From the NCBI GenBank assembly GCA_026786155.1, contig JAJAYR010000108.1, positions 1 through 8,028 of the forward strand: a stretch of 8,028 bases of DNA, in the 5' to 3' direction. This document shows, in pieces, positions 4,806 through 8,028 of the stretch; position 1 is the first letter of the stretch; the number at the start of each line of letters is the position of its first letter. This stretch comes from Pyrinomonadaceae bacterium. Its GTDB lineage: Bacteria > Acidobacteriota > Blastocatellia > Pyrinomonadales > Pyrinomonadaceae. Both the position numbers and the translations under genes were made by a program. The notes under the pieces were generated by a model. The model searched no databases and was not told where the DNA came from. It saw nothing but the letters and a program-made list of their open reading frames with translations.

Positions 4806-6608
4806 ATGGATTCAAATTTAATCAGAAATTTTTCAATTATCGCGCACATTGACCACGGCAAATCAACGCTCGCCGACCGCATTTTGCAGTTGACGGGCGC
4901 GGTTGCCGACCGCGATATGGAAGAGCAGGTATTGGACGATATGGATTTGGAACGCGAGCGCGGCATTACGATTAAAGCGCACGCCGTTCGTTTGGACTAC
5001 ACGGCGAAAGATGGGCAAAACTACGTTTTAAATTTGATAGACACGCCCGGACACGTTGATTTTTCTTACGAAGTTTCGCGTTCGCTGGCAGCGTGTGAAG
5101 GCGCGTTGTTAATCGTTGACGCTTCGCAGGGCGTGGAGGCGCAGACGCTGGCGAATACTTATCTCGCGCTCGCCAATGATTTGGAATTGATTCCCGTTCT
5201 CAACAAAATTGATTTGCCGAGTGCCGAACCCGAACGCATTAAAGAGCAAATCGAAAACATCATCGGCTTGGACGCGAGCGATGCCGTTCTGACTTCGGCG
5301 AAAACCGGCATCGGCATCGAAGAAGTTTTAGAAGCTGTCATCAAGAAAATTCCCGCGCCGCAGGGCGACCCGAACGCGCCGTTCAAAGCGTTGATTTTCG
5401 ATAGCTGGTATGACAGTTATCGCGGCGTAATCGTGCTGTTTCGAGTTGTTCAAGGTTCGATAAAGAAGGGAATTAAAATCAGATTTTTCAACACCGGACG
5501 CGATTATTTGGTTGAAACGCTCGGTGTCAATCGCCCGCGTCCGACGGCGATTGATTCGTTGAGCGTCGGCGAAGTCGGCTTTTTGACCGCTTCGATAAAA
5601 ACTGTCGCCGACGTGCAGGTCGGCGATACGATTACCGAATCGGCGCGACCCATCACCGAACCGCTGCCCGGTTTTCAGGAAGTCAAACCGATGGTTTTCG
5701 CCGGACTTTATCCGATTGATTCGGCGCAGTATGAAGACCTGCGCGACGCGATGGATAAACTTCGCCTCAACGACGCATCATTCTTTTACGAACCCGAATC
5801 TTCGACCGCGCTCGGTTTCGGTTTCCGCTGCGGATTTCTCGGACTCTTGCATATGGAAATCGTGCAGGAAAGATTAGAGCGCGAATTCAACCTTGATTTA
5901 ATCACGACCGCGCCCGGCGTGCGTTATCGTGTAACGACGACCGACGGCGTAGTTACCGAAGTTGACAGTCCATCGAAAATGCCCGACACCGGACGCATCG
6001 AAAAAATCGAAGAACCGTTTATCGAAGCGACGATTTTAACCAACGACACTTTCTTAGGCGGCATTCTACCTTTATTGGACGAAAAGCGCGGCGTGCAGAA
6101 AAAATTTGAATACGTTACCGACACGCGCGTCATGCTCGTTTATTCCATTCCGCTCAACGAAATCGTGCTGGACTTTTACGACCGATTGAAAAGCGTTTCC
6201 AAAGGTTACGCCTCCTTGGATTATCATCTGTCCGGCTACGTCGAAAGCGATTTGGTAAAACTCGATATTTTAGTTTCCGGCGAACAGGTTGATGCGCTCG
6301 CGCTGATTCTGCACCGCAAAACCGCCGACCAAAAAGGCAGAGTGATTGCGGCGAAAATGAAGGAACTCATCCCGCGCCAGATGTTTGAAGTCGCCATCCA
6401 AGCCGCCATCGGCAACCGCGTCATCGCCCGCGAGACCGTCAAATCAATGGGCAAAAACGTCATCGCCAAATGCTACGGCGGCGACATTTCGAGAAAGCGC
6501 AAACTGCTCGAAAAACAAAAAGAAGGCAAAAAACGAATGAAAAAAGTCGGTCGCGTCGAAATCCCGCAGGAAGCGTTTTTAGCGGTTTTGAAGGTTAATG
6601 AGAGTTAA
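4806..6608 (+). CDS. lepA: Elongation factor 4 (ribosome back-translocating GTPase LepA)
   Basis: Translational GTPase that binds the ribosome and affects translocation and initiation under stress. It is 600 residues, the normal family length. GTPase motifs appear in order: G1 AHIDHGKST at 13-21, the switch I region RERGITIK at 50-57, G3 DTPGH at 79-83, G4 NKID at 133-136 and G5 SAK at 164-166. Domain II and the EF-G-like domains follow, with GFGFRCGFLGLLHMEIVQERL in the usual place. The LepA-specific C-terminal domain is intact (PRQMFEVAIQAAIGNRVIARE and the basic GGDISRKRKLLEKQKEGKKRMK). The ATG at 4806 gives the canonical start; the preceding bases are pyrimidine-rich with no Shine-Dalgarno. 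The signal peptidase gene lepB, often downstream of lepA in other bacteria, is absent here; a DNA methyltransferase follows instead. Confidence 0.98.
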   Translation: MDSNLIRNFSIIAHIDHGKSTLADRILQLTGAVADRDMEEQVLDDMDLERERGITIKAHAVRLDYTAKDGQNYVLNLIDTPGHVDFSYEVSRSLAACEGALLIVDASQGVEAQTLANTYLALANDLELIPVLNKIDLPSAEPERIKEQIENIIGLDASDAVLTSAKTGIGIEEVLEAVIKKIPAPQGDPNAPFKALIFDSWYDSYRGVIVLFRVVQGSIKKGIKIRFFNTGRDYLVETLGVNRPRPTAIDSLSVGEVGFLTASIKTVADVQVGDTITESARPITEPLPGFQEVKPMVFAGLYPIDSAQYEDLRDAMDKLRLNDASFFYEPESSTALGFGFRCGFLGLLHMEIVQERLEREFNLDLITTAPGVRYRVTTTDGVVTEVDSPSKMPDTGRIEKIEEPFIEATILTNDTFLGGILPLLDEKRGVQKKFEYVTDTRVMLVYSIPLNEIVLDFYDRLKSVSKGYASLDYHLSGYVESDLVKLDILVSGEQVDALALILHRKTADQKGRVIAAKMKELIPRQMFEVAIQAAIGNRVIARETVKSMGKNVIAKCYGGDISRKRKLLEKQKEGKKRMKKVGRVEIPQEAFLAVLKVNES

Positions 6609-6620
6609 ATTAAAATCATC

Positions 6621-6627
6621 AAGAGGA
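6621..6627 (+). promoter_or_regulatory. Shine-Dalgarno site deciding the methyltransferase start
   Basis: AAGAGGA lies six bases before ATG at 6634. It favours that start over the in-frame ATG at 6598, which overlaps the last codons of lepA and would add 12 residues (MRVKLKSSRGIF) unlike a methyltransferase N-terminus. Confidence 0.75.
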
Positions 6628-6633
6628 ATTTTT

Positions 6634-7623
6634 ATGAATATCAATTATCGGCTCGGCGAATTGTTTTCCGGTCCTGGTGGATTAGCACTCGCGGCGCAAG
6701 CGGCGCGGGTTGACACCGCCGAAGAAATTTATTCGATTTCTCACGCCTGGGCGACCGATTACGATAAAGACACCTGCGAAACTTATCGAAATAATATCTG
6801 TCCCGAAAGTCCGAAAACCGTCGTTCACGAGGATATTCGCAAACTTAAAATCGAACGGCTCGAAAAGATTTCCAAAATTGACGCGCTCGCTTTCGGCTTT
6901 CCGTGCAACGATTTTTCAATTGTCGGTGAGCAAAAAGGCATTGACGGCGTTTTCGGTCCGCTTTATCAATATGGAATTGATGTTCTGAAACACTTTCAGC
7001 CGGATTGGTTTCTGGCGGAAAATGTCGGCGGTCTGCGAAATTCCAATGACGGAAACGCTTTTCAGACGATTCTCGATAAGATGTTTGAAGCCGGTTACAA
7101 AACCGTTCCGCATCTCTACAAATTCGAGCAATACGGCGTGCCGCAAGCCAGACACCGCATTATTATCGTCGGCATCAGAAAAGATTTGAGTGCCGAATTC
7201 AAAGTGCCGTCGCCCGCGATTTACAAAGACGTTGATAATACCTGCCGCACGGCAATCGAAAATCCGCCGATTCCGAAAAACGCGCCGAACAACGAATTAA
7301 CCAAACAGTCGGCAACGGTTGTCGAACGTCTCGAATACATCAAACCGGGCGAAAACGCTTTCACGGCGGACATTCCCGAACATTTGCAGTTAAACGTCAA
7401 AGGCGCGAAAATCAGCCAGATTTACAAACGTCTCAATCCTAAAAAACCGTCTTACACAGTTACGGGAAGCGGCGGCGGCGGAACGCACGTTTGTCATTGG
7501 TCAGAACCGCGAGCATTAACCAACCGCGAACGCGCCCGCTTGCAGGCATTTCCCGACGATTTCGTTTTCTGCGGCTCAAAAGAAAGCCAAAGAAAACAAA
7601 TCGGAATGTCTTTAAGCCGTTAA
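6634..7623 (+). CDS. DNA (cytosine-5-)-methyltransferase, C-terminus ends within motif X
   Basis: Transfers a methyl group from S-adenosylmethionine to C5 of cytosine in a specific DNA sequence, most likely as the modification half of a type II restriction-modification system. From the ATG at 6634 it is 329 residues. Visible motifs are: I, LFSGPGG at 10-16 (AdoMet binding); IV, FGFPCNDFS at 88-95 with catalytic Cys91; VI, AENV at 128-131; VIII, QYGVPQARHRIIIVG at 166-180; and IX, RALTNRERARLQAFPDDF at 293-310. The target-recognition region between VIII and IX is short, about 80-110 residues. Motif X begins as KQIGM (321-325) but reads SLSR and stops, lacking the usual AVPP and final helix. 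It lies 25 bp after lepA, and the next gene begins 6 bp after its stop. The target sequence cannot be predicted. It may be active or slightly truncated. Confidence 0.93.
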   Translation: MNINYRLGELFSGPGGLALAAQAARVDTAEEIYSISHAWATDYDKDTCETYRNNICPESPKTVVHEDIRKLKIERLEKISKIDALAFGFPCNDFSIVGEQKGIDGVFGPLYQYGIDVLKHFQPDWFLAENVGGLRNSNDGNAFQTILDKMFEAGYKTVPHLYKFEQYGVPQARHRIIIVGIRKDLSAEFKVPSPAIYKDVDNTCRTAIENPPIPKNAPNNELTKQSATVVERLEYIKPGENAFTADIPEHLQLNVKGAKISQIYKRLNPKKPSYTVTGSGGGGTHVCHWSEPRALTNRERARLQAFPDDFVFCGSKESQRKQIGMSLSR

Positions 7624-7629
7624 AGACTT

Positions 7630-8028
7630 ATGCCCGATAATAAACACGAAAATTACGAGATTCTCAATTTGATCGGCTATGGCTTGGCTAGATTTGATAT
7701 GGATTTTGTTAGTCAATTCGGCTTCACAACAAAAACTGCATTTTATAAATATCTTATCGGTTTAGGTGTTGGCGAAACTGAAAGCACTTTCAAAATGCGT
7801 CAGGATTTGCTTGATCCATTTTTTGACAATGGCAGAGTAGGATTTGCTTCGAGAGGAGATACATACAGACATCGTAAGGACATTATCGAATCGTTATTTG
7901 GTGAAAATATTGATGTAAAAAGTTACTCTGACATCGTAAAATTATATCTAAAAAATAATTTCAAAATTGAAGAAATACAATTGACCGAACCTAGTCCAAT
8001 TATCAAAAGCAAATTCAAACAATTGCAA
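7630..8028 (+). CDS. Unrecognised protein, candidate cognate restriction endonuclease (partial)
   Basis: The first 133 residues are visible; the frame stays open to the window end. The ATG at 7630 comes six bases after the methyltransferase stop, in the same frame and with only that stop between them, so translation is probably coupled. No strong Shine-Dalgarno site is seen. The sequence reads as a soluble mixed alpha/beta protein without a signal peptide or membrane segment. Notable stretches are NLIGYGLARFDMDFVSQFGF at 13-32, MRQDLLDPFFDNGRVGF at 56-72 and DTYRHRKDIIESLFGE at 77-92. No PD-(D/E)XK, HNH or GIY-YIG nuclease motif is apparent, but the catalytic half may lie beyond the edge. Codon use is more AT-rich than in lepA or ispH, which fits acquired DNA. 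The restriction function is inferred from position only. Confidence 0.75.
   Translation, partial: MPDNKHENYEILNLIGYGLARFDMDFVSQFGFTTKTAFYKYLIGLGVGETESTFKMRQDLLDPFFDNGRVGFASRGDTYRHRKDIIESLFGENIDVKSYSDIVKLYLKNNFKIEEIQLTEPSPIIKSKFKQLQ

Overview
The window is ordinary bacterial chromosome carrying three core genes, one secreted surface-type protein and, at its right edge, the start of a DNA-methyltransferase module that looks like a restriction-modification system. Codon use is mixed, with many CG-containing codons next to AT-rich spacers. The large secreted FecR/aromatic-repeat protein and the style of the core proteins suggest an Acidobacteriota-like organism, perhaps Blastocatellia. That placement is inference only; no rRNA or other phylogenetic marker is present.

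Left part (1-1077): the 5' end of a tyrosyl-tRNA synthetase gene reads leftward off the edge. Its leader contains a 7-bp tandem repeat. A gap of about 760 bp follows, with no convincing protein gene. It holds a strong rho-independent terminator (763-804) with no gene in front of it, several smaller palindromes, and a perfect 16-bp inverted repeat that ends at the base before the next start codon.

Middle (1078-4081): ispH, the last enzyme of the MEP isoprenoid pathway, reads rightward. It converges on a leftward gene for a 678-residue exported protein with a FecR-like domain, an aromatic W/Y-rich segment of the DUF6600 type and a long Pro/Arg/Glu-rich tail. One long A/T-rich hairpin between them can terminate both transcripts.

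Spacer 4082-4805 separates the divergent FecR gene and lepA. It contains an 88-bp imperfect palindrome that resembles a dispersed repeat element, and nothing else that can be named with confidence.

Right part (4806-8028): lepA (elongation factor 4) is complete. After 25 bp, and with a good Shine-Dalgarno site, comes a DNA cytosine-5 methyltransferase whose C-terminal motif X stops short. Six bases later an AT-richer, unrecognised gene starts and runs off the window. Its position suggests a cognate restriction endonuclease, but no nuclease motif is visible in the 133 residues present.

TyrS, IspH and LepA serve translation and isoprenoid supply independently and show no operon logic together. 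The only apparent multi-gene functional unit is the methyltransferase plus its downstream partner. I see no clearly undescribed system; the best candidates are that pair, the hairpin abutting ispH, and the orphan terminator with its possible small RNA.
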